64,000 nt of DNA, taken from assembly GCF_001545035.1 (NCBI RefSeq), contig NZ_FCOJ02000004.1, forward strand, positions 1 through 64,000. Direction: 5' to 3'. The position numbers and the translations under genes are program-made. Positions 16,232 to 23,842 of this stretch are shown in pieces. The notes under the pieces are model-generated. The model saw nothing but the letters and a program-made list of their open reading frames with translations. It was not told the origin of the DNA and made no database searches. The first letter of the stretch is position 1, and the number at the start of each line of letters is the position of its first letter. This DNA is from Caballeronia glebae (GTDB lineage Bacteria > Pseudomonadota > Gammaproteobacteria > Burkholderiales > Burkholderiaceae).

Positions 16232-17176
16232 ATGTGGAAGAAACTTGCAGTCGCAGCAGCGGTGGCCGTATCGTTCGCGGCGGCTTTGCCGGGCAGCGCT
16301 AACGCGGCTGGTAAGGGCACCATCGCCATTCTGGTCAACGCGCTTGACAACCCGTACTACGCCGCGGAAGCCAAGGGTGCGGAGAGCGAGGCTAAAAAGC
16401 TCGGCTATGACACCATCGTCCTGTCCCACGGAGAGGACGTGAACAAACAGAACGAGCTCGTCAATCTGGTCATCGGCAAGGGCGTGAAGGGGATCATTCT
16501 CGACAACGCGGATTCCAACAGCAGCGTCGCAACCGTCAAAGCCGCTGTCGACAAGAAGGTGCCCGTGGTTCTCATCAATCGCGAGATTCCCAAAGACGGC
16601 ATTGCGATCGCACAGTTGAGTCATAACAATCTGCAAGCGGGAACGGAAATAGCGCAGCGCTTCGTCGAAACGATTGGCGAGAAAGGCGAATACGTGGAAC
16701 TGACCTGCAACCTCGCCGACAAAAACTGCGTAACGCGCTCGCAAGCGTTCCATCAGGTGCTCGACCAGTATCCGGACCTCAAGATGGTCGCGCGTCAGGA
16801 TGCAAAGGGTGCGCTGTTGCCCGGCAAGCAGGCGATGGATTCGATCCTGCAAGAGCATCCGAACATCAAGGGCGTGATCTGCGGCAACGGCCCGGTAGCG
16901 CTCGGCGCAATCGCCTCGCTCGACTCAGCGGGCAAAAAGAATGTCGTGGTGATGGGCATCGACGGCAGCAACGACGAACGCGACTCGGTTCTCGCCGGCA
17001 AGCTGAAGGCTACCGCTATGCTGCAAGCACAGGGCATCGCGATTCACGGCGTCGATCTTCTCAACAAGTACATCACCACGGGCAAGACGGGCGAGCCGGA
17101 GCGCCAGTTGACCCGCGGCATTCTAATCACGAAAGATAACGCGTCGCACGTCAAGGACTTTTACTACACGAAGTAA
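16232..17176 (+). CDS. RbsB-like sugar ABC transporter substrate-binding protein
   Basis: A 314-residue periplasmic binding protein (Peripla_BP_4, ribose/galactose class). A signal peptide of about 26 residues ends LPGSANA. The mature protein begins GKGTIAILVNALDNPYYAAE; the hinge and ligand segments include GIILDNADSN, PVVLINREIP and VVVMGIDGSNDERDS. A Cys pair (TCNLADKNC) may form a disulfide. CGGAGA lies upstream of the ATG. It delivers ligand to the RbsC/RbsA-like permease encoded downstream. Its ligand would identify the pathway. Confidence 0.93.
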   Translation: MWKKLAVAAAVAVSFAAALPGSANAAGKGTIAILVNALDNPYYAAEAKGAESEAKKLGYDTIVLSHGEDVNKQNELVNLVIGKGVKGIILDNADSNSSVATVKAAVDKKVPVVLINREIPKDGIAIAQLSHNNLQAGTEIAQRFVETIGEKGEYVELTCNLADKNCVTRSQAFHQVLDQYPDLKMVARQDAKGALLPGKQAMDSILQEHPNIKGVICGNGPVALGAIASLDSAGKKNVVVMGIDGSNDERDSVLAGKLKATAMLQAQGIAIHGVDLLNKYITTGKTGEPERQLTRGILITKDNASHVKDFYYTK

Positions 17177-17191
17177 CGCGCATCGCGTGTC

Positions 17192-17220
17192 CACGGGCGC
17201 GCGCTGAAGGCGCACCCGTG
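17192..17220 (+). other. Intercistronic hairpin after the binding-protein gene
   Basis: CACGGG (17192-17197) pairs with CCCGTG (17215-17220), and an inner GCGC/GCGC stem extends it. There is no T run. The hairpin lies between the binding-protein gene and DUF2291. Such elements often protect the upstream mRNA, raising binding-protein levels over permease levels. Confidence 0.6.
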
Positions 17221-17245
17221 CAAAAGCTTGTAAAGCGAGGTTGTC

Positions 17246-17893
17246 ATGGTTCGTCAGATTTCTGCAAGCCGGCGCGTGCTACCAGCGCTGGCGCTGGGTA
17301 TAACAATCGCAAGCTTGGCCGGCTGCCATGTTGTCACCGACACTGAATTGGCCGACATTCGCAGCCAGGGTCAGCACAAAGGACCCGATGCCGCGAAGAT
17401 CCTGAACGAACAGCTAATCCCGTATGCCGATAAGAATGCAAAGCCGGCGTCTCAAGTGATCGGTGCGTTAAACGAGAACTTCGACAACGCATGCAAGCAG
17501 TACGGTTTCCGCCAGAGCAGCGCGTTCCCGTGCAATTTCTGGCTCCGGGTCCAAGGAAAGGTGACACGCGTCGATTCCACTTCGCGCGTCGGCAAAGCTT
17601 ACGTCGAGGTTGCGCCCGTCCCGGGAGGACAACCGGTTCAAGTAGCGCTGGAAACGGGCCCTGTTATTGTCGGAACGGGTGTGCGTGACGGCTTCCCCGG
17701 TGTGAAGTACAGCGACTTCGACGATCAGACGCGCTTCGCCGCTTTCGGTCAGGAACTCAACAAGCTCGTTGTGTCCCGCGTGCAGCAATCACTCAAGCTC
17801 AAGGTGGGCGATGCGGTCGACGTGGCTGCTGTCTACAGCAGCTGGAGTGAGCCGACGGGCGAGATTCGAGCGATACCGGTGGCCTGGAAATGA
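17246..17893 (+). CDS. DUF2291 family lipoprotein
   Basis: A 215-residue predicted lipoprotein. The signal peptide ends in the lipobox LAGC at residues 25-28, followed by HVVTDTELADIRSQG. Downstream segments VTRVDSTSRVGKAYVEV, GTGVRDGFPGVKYSDF and GDAVDVAAVYSSW match the DUF2291 pattern seen beside RbsB-type transporters. Its function is not known; position between the binding protein and the ATPase suggests an accessory to sugar import in the cell envelope. It overlaps the ATPase gene by 4 bp (ATGA), so they are translationally coupled. Confidence 0.82.
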   Translation: MVRQISASRRVLPALALGITIASLAGCHVVTDTELADIRSQGQHKGPDAAKILNEQLIPYADKNAKPASQVIGALNENFDNACKQYGFRQSSAFPCNFWLRVQGKVTRVDSTSRVGKAYVEVAPVPGGQPVQVALETGPVIVGTGVRDGFPGVKYSDFDDQTRFAAFGQELNKLVVSRVQQSLKLKVGDAVDVAAVYSSWSEPTGEIRAIPVAWK

Positions 17894-19425
17894 GCGAACC
17901 TCGAACGAAGAACCCGGTGAACGTCATCGAAACTCGTGGGCTGTCCAAGCGATATCCTGGGACGGCAGCACTGGCCGATGTCGATTACAAGGTGCGGCGC
18001 GGCAAGGTTAATGTGCTGATCGGCGAAAACGGCGCAGGCAAATCCACGCTCATGAAGTTGCTCGCCGGAGCAGAAACGCCTACTTCCGGCGAAATCTGGA
18101 TCGATGAGCAACTGGCGCAGATCACGGACGTACGCAGCGCGGAGAAGCACGGCGTCGGCATCATCTTTCAGGAGTTGAACCTCTTTCCCGACATGACCGT
18201 TGCCGAGAACATTTTCGCCGGCAACGAACTGACAAGCTCGGGCGTGATTCGCTCCAAGATGGAGAATCATCAGGCGAAGGTGCTGCTTGATCGCCTCAAT
18301 ATCGCGATCGATCCGCGTACCCGCCTCGGCGATCTCTATGTCGGCCAGCAGCAGCTTGTCGAAATTGCGAAGGCTCTATCGAAGCACATCAAGGTGCTCA
18401 TCATGGATGAGCCTACCTCGGCGTTGTCGAAGACCGAGGTGGAGATTCTCTTCAAGATCATCCGACAGCTGAAAGAAGACGGTGTCACCGTGATCTACAT
18501 CTCTCATCGTCTTGAAGAGATCATGGCGATCGGCGATTGCATCACTGTGCTGCGTAACGGGCGGCTAGTGGCTGAAGACGACATTGCCAACATCGATATT
18601 CCATGGATCATCGAGGCGATGGTGGGTTCGTCGAAAAAGCGCTTCGCGTTCGAGCAACATGCGATTGGCGAAGAAGTCCTCAAGGTGAAAGACCTCGCTC
18701 TCAAACGCTCGAACGGCATCTACGCGGTCGATCATGTTTCGTTCTCTGTCAAGGCAGGTGAAGTCGTTGGCATTTATGGACTGATGGGCGCGGGACGAAC
18801 CGAACTGCTGGAATCGCTGCTTGGCGCGCAGCCATTGGCACTAGGCGAAATCGAATTAGCCGGCAAGGCAATCGAGGACATGTCGATTCCCAAGCGAATC
18901 GAAGCAGGTATTGCCCTTGTCCCCGAGGATCGTCAAAAGCAAGGCATGGTGCAACTCATGTCGATTCTCGAAAACATGACCTTGTCGAGCCTGGAGCGGT
19001 TCACGCGTCGCTTCGTGGGTGCCCTCATCCGCGACAAGCAGGTGGAAGCGGCCAACGATATCGTGAAGAAACTTGCCATCAAGGCAACTTCGGTCGATGC
19101 GCCCATCACGTCGCTTTCGGGCGGCAACATGCAAAAGGTCGTGATCGGCAAGGCGCTTCTGACCAAGCCCAAAGTGTTGCTGATGGATGAGCCCACGCGC
19201 GGCATCGACGTTGGCGCAAAAGAAGATGTCTACAAGACGATCAGCCTACTCGCGCAATCGGGCATCGCGGTGATCTACGCGACTTCCGAACTCGACGAAG
19301 CAATGGCCGTGTCCAATCGCGTGTTTGTCATGGCAAGCGGCAAGCTGACAGCCGACATGGAGCGCGCCCACTACGACAGCGAGCGCATCGTACGCGCATC
19401 GACGCCCGCGACCGCCGTGGTCTGA
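17890..19425 (+). CDS. Sugar ABC transporter ATP-binding protein (RbsA-like, two nucleotide-binding domains)
   Basis: A 511-residue fusion of two ABC ATPase domains. Domain 1 has Walker A GENGAGKST (residues about 44-52), signature LYVGQQQLVEIAKAL and Walker B VLIMDEPTSAL. Domain 2 has the degenerate Walker A GLMGAGRTEL usual in RbsA/MglA, signature LSGGNMQKVVIGKAL and Walker B VLLMDEPTRGIDVGA. It powers the permease encoded next. Length matches the family, and its ATG overlaps the DUF2291 stop. Confidence 0.95.
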   Translation: MSEPRTKNPVNVIETRGLSKRYPGTAALADVDYKVRRGKVNVLIGENGAGKSTLMKLLAGAETPTSGEIWIDEQLAQITDVRSAEKHGVGIIFQELNLFPDMTVAENIFAGNELTSSGVIRSKMENHQAKVLLDRLNIAIDPRTRLGDLYVGQQQLVEIAKALSKHIKVLIMDEPTSALSKTEVEILFKIIRQLKEDGVTVIYISHRLEEIMAIGDCITVLRNGRLVAEDDIANIDIPWIIEAMVGSSKKRFAFEQHAIGEEVLKVKDLALKRSNGIYAVDHVSFSVKAGEVVGIYGLMGAGRTELLESLLGAQPLALGEIELAGKAIEDMSIPKRIEAGIALVPEDRQKQGMVQLMSILENMTLSSLERFTRRFVGALIRDKQVEAANDIVKKLAIKATSVDAPITSLSGGNMQKVVIGKALLTKPKVLLMDEPTRGIDVGAKEDVYKTISLLAQSGIAVIYATSELDEAMAVSNRVFVMASGKLTADMERAHYDSERIVRASTPATAVV

Positions 19426-19444
19426 AGAACCGGAGATTGAAACC

Positions 19445-20527
19445 ATGAACACTCCCAACAGCACCAATCCGCCGGTAACGCCCGTGCATGCAAAGCACAA
19501 CAGGCACACCGCCTACGTCGCATCGCGGGTCGCGGTGAACCTGCTCAAGCTGCGAATTTTCATCGCGCTATTCGCCATTCTTGTCGTCTTCTCACTGGCG
19601 ACGGAAAACTTTCTCTCGACCGGCAATATGCTGATCATGGCGAAGCACGTCACGGTCGTGGCGATCTTGTCCGTCGGTATGACGCTTGTCATTCTGACCG
19701 GCGGTATCGATTTGTCAGTCGGCTCCATTGTCGGCATCAGCGGCATGGCGGCAGGTTATCTGTTGCTTGAGGGCGTGAAGATAGGTCATCACGTTGTGTT
19801 CTTCAATCCCTGGGGAGTGGCTATCATCGCGTGCTTGCTGGGTGCTTTGATCGGCGCGGTGAACGGCTATCTCATCACGGCGCTCAACGTGGCGCCATTC
19901 ATTGCGACGCTCGGCATGCTCTACGTAGTGCGCGGTGCGGCACTGCTCGTGAACAACGGCAGCACCTTTGCGGATCTCGAAGGTAATCCCGCGCTCGGCA
20001 ACACCGGCTTCGAATTCATCGGCAACGGAACCATTCTCGGTTTGTCGATGCCAGTCTGGATTCTGCTTGTACTCGCCGCGATCACTATCTTTGTCGCCCG
20101 CAAGACTCCGCTTGGCCGGCGCATCTACGCGATCGGCGGCAATGAGCAAGCCGCGCGCTTCTCCGGCATTCGCACGAATCGCGTCAAGCTTCTCGTGTAC
20201 ATGTTTTCCGGCTTCTGCGCGGCCCTCGTTGGTCTCGTCATCACTGCACAGTTGCAGACCGCGCATCCGTTGACGGGTCAGACCTACGAACTCAACGCGA
20301 TCGCGGCGGTCGTCCTCGGCGGTACCGCGTTGATGGGTGGACGCGGCACGGTGTTCGGGTCGGTCGTGGGCGCGTGTGTCATCAGCATCCTGGGTGACGG
20401 CATGGTGATGTGCGGCATCAGCGACTTCTGGCAAATGGTGATCAAGGGTCTCGTGATCATCTTCGCGGTCGTGATCGATCAGTTGCAGCAACGTCTGCAG
20501 TCGCGCATGGTGGCGCTTACCGCCTGA
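19445..20527 (+). CDS. Sugar ABC transporter permease (RbsC-like)
   Basis: A 360-residue inner-membrane permease of the BPD_transp_2 family. About ten hydrophobic helices follow a roughly 35-residue polar N-terminal extension. Conserved segments include LVILTGGIDLSVGSIVGISG, GALIGAVNGYLIT, FIATLGMLYVVRGAALL and LGGTALMGGRGTVFGSVVGA, the ATPase-contact and RbsC signatures. There is only one permease gene, so it presumably works as a homodimer with the RbsA-like ATPase. Confidence 0.94.
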   Translation: MNTPNSTNPPVTPVHAKHNRHTAYVASRVAVNLLKLRIFIALFAILVVFSLATENFLSTGNMLIMAKHVTVVAILSVGMTLVILTGGIDLSVGSIVGISGMAAGYLLLEGVKIGHHVVFFNPWGVAIIACLLGALIGAVNGYLITALNVAPFIATLGMLYVVRGAALLVNNGSTFADLEGNPALGNTGFEFIGNGTILGLSMPVWILLVLAAITIFVARKTPLGRRIYAIGGNEQAARFSGIRTNRVKLLVYMFSGFCAALVGLVITAQLQTAHPLTGQTYELNAIAAVVLGGTALMGGRGTVFGSVVGACVISILGDGMVMCGISDFWQMVIKGLVIIFAVVIDQLQQRLQSRMVALTA

Positions 20528-20537
20528 GGTCCGAAAG

Positions 20538-22007
20538 ATGAAATACGTTCTGGCTATCGATCAAGGCACCAGCGGCACCAAAGCACTCGTGTTCGATGCA
20601 GAGGGACAAGTGCGCGCGCGTGGCTTCTCGCCAGTTGCCTGTACGACGCCACGTACAGGCTTCGTCGAACAAGATGCGAATGCGCTCTACGACTCCGTGC
20701 TGAAAGCGGTTGGCGAGTGTCTCGGTAATTTCAACGGCGATCGCGGCGACATTGCGGGCGTTGGCATCTCGAATCAGCGCGAAACTGTCGTGGTGTGGGA
20801 CTCGCAAGGCGCGCCGATCGTACCTGCGGTGTCATGGCAATGCCAGCGGTCGCTTAGCATCTGCGAGCGTCTTAAGAACGACGGTTTCGCGCCGCTGATT
20901 GCAAAGAAGACAGGGTTGCTGATCGACCCGTACTTCTCTGGCACAAAACTGATCTGGCTCAACGAGAACGACGAACGCGTGTGCGAAGCGATCGCGGCTG
21001 GCGAGGCGTACTTCGGAACCGTCGACAGTTGGTTACTGTATCGCTTGACGAAAGGCGCCGCATATTGCACCGACTACACAAACGCATCGCGGACGATGTT
21101 GCTCAATCTGAGCGCGCTTGAATGGGATGCTGAGCTGATCGAAGCATTCGGGTTACAAGGCTTGCGCTTTCCACAGTTGCGGCCTTCCTCGTCCGACTTC
21201 GGCGCGACAGATTTCGACGGCCTGCTGGACAAGCCGATCCCGATACTCTCGATGATTGGCGATTCGCACGCCGCGGCCGTAGGCGAAGGATGTCTGAGTC
21301 CGGGCGTCGCGAAGGCCACGATGGGCACCGGCTCGTCGATCATGATGAATGTGGGAGCGAAGGCGCGTGAGCCGGAGCATGGACTCGTGTCGACACTGTG
21401 CTTCGCAACGGACGAACGAGTGGACTACGCGCTGGAAGGCATCATCATTAGCGCAGGATCGACACCCGCATTCCTCAAGGAAAAGCTGAACCTTTTCAGC
21501 GATTTCGCCCAGGCAGAGCAAGCGTTCACCGAATACGACAACGGTGGCGTGTTCGTAATTCCGGCGTTTTCCGGCATTGGCTGCCCGCACTGGAAGTATC
21601 CGGGTGGCGCGCAGATCGTCGGACTCAATTTTTCGACCTCATGGCAGCACGTCGCGCGCGCGGCTTACGAATCGATCGTCTATCAGATCAAAGACGTCAT
21701 CACGGTGATGGAACAAGCGGCTGAAGTTCCTCTGCGCGAGCTGTACCTGGATGGCGGCCTCGTGCAGCGGCCGTTCCTGTTGCAATACCTGTCAGACACG
21801 CTGAACCGTCCGGTCAGCACGCTCGTTTTGAGCGAGATCTCTGCCGCGGGAGCTGCGGCGCTCGCAGCGGACAAAGCAGGTCTGATTGACTCATTGGAAG
21901 CTTATCAAGCGAAGCGCGTCGTCGGACGGCGCGTCGAGCCGGGAAACGGTGTGCAGGCCGCCGCTGAGAATCACGCGCGATGGGTGGAATGGATTGGGCG
22001 TCTTTGA
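20538..22007 (+). CDS. FGGY-family carbohydrate kinase, glycerol-kinase-like
   Basis: A 489-residue FGGY kinase. The N-terminal phosphate motif is AIDQGTSGTKALVFD; GISNQRETVVVWD, SWQCQRS, DPYFSGTKLIWL and TDYTNASRTML are shared with glycerol kinases. The second domain begins IGDSHAAAVGEG with MGTGSSIMMN, and the adenosine segment is YLDGGLVQRPFLLQYLSD. It would phosphorylate a polyol or ketose with ATP. Beside a transketolase and polyol dehydrogenases a ketose kinase role is more likely than glycerol kinase (inference). It lies 10 bp after the permease. Confidence 0.88.
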   Translation: MKYVLAIDQGTSGTKALVFDAEGQVRARGFSPVACTTPRTGFVEQDANALYDSVLKAVGECLGNFNGDRGDIAGVGISNQRETVVVWDSQGAPIVPAVSWQCQRSLSICERLKNDGFAPLIAKKTGLLIDPYFSGTKLIWLNENDERVCEAIAAGEAYFGTVDSWLLYRLTKGAAYCTDYTNASRTMLLNLSALEWDAELIEAFGLQGLRFPQLRPSSSDFGATDFDGLLDKPIPILSMIGDSHAAAVGEGCLSPGVAKATMGTGSSIMMNVGAKAREPEHGLVSTLCFATDERVDYALEGIIISAGSTPAFLKEKLNLFSDFAQAEQAFTEYDNGGVFVIPAFSGIGCPHWKYPGGAQIVGLNFSTSWQHVARAAYESIVYQIKDVITVMEQAAEVPLRELYLDGGLVQRPFLLQYLSDTLNRPVSTLVLSEISAAGAAALAADKAGLIDSLEAYQAKRVVGRRVEPGNGVQAAAENHARWVEWIGRL

Positions 22008-22026
22008 TATTGGAAGAGGGGAAAGC

Positions 22027-22821
22027 ATGGCTAACGAAATGAAGCGCTTTGAGAACAAGGTAGTGGTTGTCACCGGCGGTAGCCGCGGTATCGGACTGAG
22101 CATTGCCGAGCGATTCGCACAGGAAGGCGCGAAGGTCTGTGTATCCGCAAACGAAAAAAGCGTACACGACGCGGCGGCGCGTTTGCGCGAATCCGGCTTC
22201 GACGCGATCTCCGTCGAAACCGATGTGACCGACAAGAGCCAGGTCGTCGCACTTTACGATGAAGTCGCAAGCAAGCTGGGCGAAGTGGATGTCTCGGTCC
22301 AGAATGCGGGAGTGGTCACCATCGCGAAGCTGCCCGATCTGACCGAAAGCGAATGGGATAGGGTAATGGCTGTGAACACCAAGGGCGTGTTCTTATGCTG
22401 TCAAGAAGCGGCGACACGCATGCTTCGCGCGGGGAAACCGGGACGCCTGATCAACACCGCTGCGGGACAGGCGCGCCAAGGCTTCGTCTACACGCCGCAC
22501 TACGCCGCAAGCAAGTTTGGCGTGCTGGGCATCACGCAAAGTCTTGCAAAAGAACTCGCGCCGACCGGTATCACGGTCAATGCTTTCTGCCCGGGCATCA
22601 TCACCACCGACATGTGGTCGTACAACGATGAAGCCTGGGGCAAGCTGCTTGGCGACTATAAGCCGGGCGAACTCATGGCCGAATGGGTTGCGGCTATCCC
22701 CATGAAGCGAGCGGGCAACGGTCGCGACGTAGCCGGGCTGGTCACGTTTCTGGCGTCCGACGACGCTGCTTACATCACGGGTCAGACTGTAAACGTGGAC
22801 GGCGGCATGTTTATGTCGTAA
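22027..22821 (+). CDS. SDR family dehydrogenase, second of the operon
   Basis: A 264-residue SDR. The cofactor site is VTGGSRGIGLSIAERFAQEG, QNAG lies in the core, and the catalytic segment is HYAASKFGVLGITQSLAKEL. The C-terminal substrate loop NAFCPGIITTDMWSYNDEAW resembles the sorbitol/meso-butanediol dehydrogenase group that interconverts polyols and ketoses. ATG at 22027 follows AGAGGGGAAAG. It is the last gene of the operon and ends before a long hairpin. Two polyol-type SDRs suggest either two substrates or a two-step epimerisation through a keto intermediate. Confidence 0.88.
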   Translation: MANEMKRFENKVVVVTGGSRGIGLSIAERFAQEGAKVCVSANEKSVHDAAARLRESGFDAISVETDVTDKSQVVALYDEVASKLGEVDVSVQNAGVVTIAKLPDLTESEWDRVMAVNTKGVFLCCQEAATRMLRAGKPGRLINTAAGQARQGFVYTPHYAASKFGVLGITQSLAKELAPTGITVNAFCPGIITTDMWSYNDEAWGKLLGDYKPGELMAEWVAAIPMKRAGNGRDVAGLVTFLASDDAAYITGQTVNVDGGMFMS

Positions 22822-22838
22822 GCGGCGGCTCCCCAACG

Positions 22839-22873
22839 CGACGACCGCAAGCACGCTGTGCATGCGGTCGTCG
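22839..22873. terminator. Long hairpin between convergent SDR and ribH2 genes
   Basis: CGACGACCGCA (22839-22849) pairs perfectly with 22863-22873, and an inner GCAC-GCT-GTGC stem extends it, giving about 15 paired bases. No clear T run is present. The position between convergent stops suggests a shared terminator. Confidence 0.65.
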
Positions 22874-22880
22874 ATCGGCG

Positions 22881-23384
22881 TTACCGCTGGATGGGCAATG
22901 CGCTCAGCTTCTGGACGGTGTCCGCACATGCATGCGCTGCCTCGGCGCCTTTGACGAGGAAATGCTCCTTGAAGAAGCCCACGTGCTCGTCGCCATTGTG
23001 GAAATGGTGCGGCGTAAGGACTGCCGAGAACACCGGCGTCCCTGTTTCGAGTTGGACCTGCATCAACCCGTTAATGACTGCCTGAGCGACGAACTCGTGC
23101 CGATAAATGCCGCCGTCAACGACGAGCCCGGCGGCAACGATGGCGGCATAACGGCCGCTCTGCGCGAGCCGTTTGGCATGGAGCGGAATTTCGAATGCAC
23201 CAGCGACTTCGAAAACGTCGATATGGTCGTTGGCGTAGCCGTACTTTTGCATGGACGACAAAAAGGACGTCCTGCACTGGTCGACGATTTCGCGATGCCA
23301 GCACGCCTGCACGAAGGCAACACGAGGACGACCGGAGTCTGTTGCGGAGACTGCTTTTGATTCGATGGAAGATGACATGTTCAT
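22881..23384 (-). CDS. ribH: 6,7-dimethyl-8-ribityllumazine synthase, type II (RibH2-like)
   Basis: A 167-residue lumazine synthase catalysing the penultimate step of riboflavin synthesis. Key segments are FVQACWHREIVDQC, the substrate loop VAGAFEIPLHAKRLA, AALVVDG-type AAGLVVDGGIYRHEFVAQAV, and PVFSAVLTPHHFH with the catalytic His region. The wording and YRHEFVAQAVINGLM match the decameric RibH2 group of Brucella and Rhizobiales more than the common icosahedral type. Tandem ATGs at 23384 and 23378 are both possible, with weak ribosome sites. It is a single gene under an FMN riboswitch, convergent with the catabolic operon. Confidence 0.92.
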   Translation of the reverse strand: MNMSSSIESKAVSATDSGRPRVAFVQACWHREIVDQCRTSFLSSMQKYGYANDHIDVFEVAGAFEIPLHAKRLAQSGRYAAIVAAGLVVDGGIYRHEFVAQAVINGLMQVQLETGTPVFSAVLTPHHFHNGDEHVGFFKEHFLVKGAEAAHACADTVQKLSALPIQR

Positions 23385-23472
23385 GCACTTGAGCCTGTTT
23401 GTGTGAACAGGGCGAAGGACGGCCAAGCGACTTCACACGCGACGAAGCGCGGATAAAGGAAAAGCCAGTCCT

Positions 23473-23634
23473 GTTCTCTTTCATCCGGACTGTACCGTCG
23501 GCCCCGGAATCAAACCGGGTCTGCTGACCTCTGAGAGTGCCGCCTGACCGACAGCAGCAACAGAGCGCTCGCGGGCTACGTCCCGCAAAGGACGATTACC
23601 GCCGGTGGGGAATCGCACCCCGCCCCGAGAACTT
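23473..23634 (-). promoter_or_regulatory. FMN riboswitch (RFN element) upstream of ribH2
   Basis: Read on the minus strand, the leader has all the RFN landmarks in order: TTCTCGGGGCGGGGTG with ATTCCCCACCGGCGGTAAT, the AGCCCGCGAGCG arm, GTCAGCAGACCCGGT, and the closing GGTACAGTCCGGATGAAAGA. The closing GAGAAC pairs with GTTCTC at the start to form P1. It ends about 90 nt before the ribH2 start and should repress the gene when FMN is plentiful. Confidence 0.95.
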
Positions 23635-23842
23635 GTTCTTCGTTGCTGAAGAACGGAGTGTACGGTACCACGAATCTACGGTCCGTTTCGTGAAACCCGA
23701 CAGAGAGTGAGTTAATTGCGTATGCGTCGAGAGTGATACTGATGCGACGGAAACAATGCGAAAAAAATGCACGGCTCGCTTGAGTCGAACGCTGGATTGC
23801 TTTTTATTCACGACGCGCCGCATCACTGCGCATGAGTCACTT

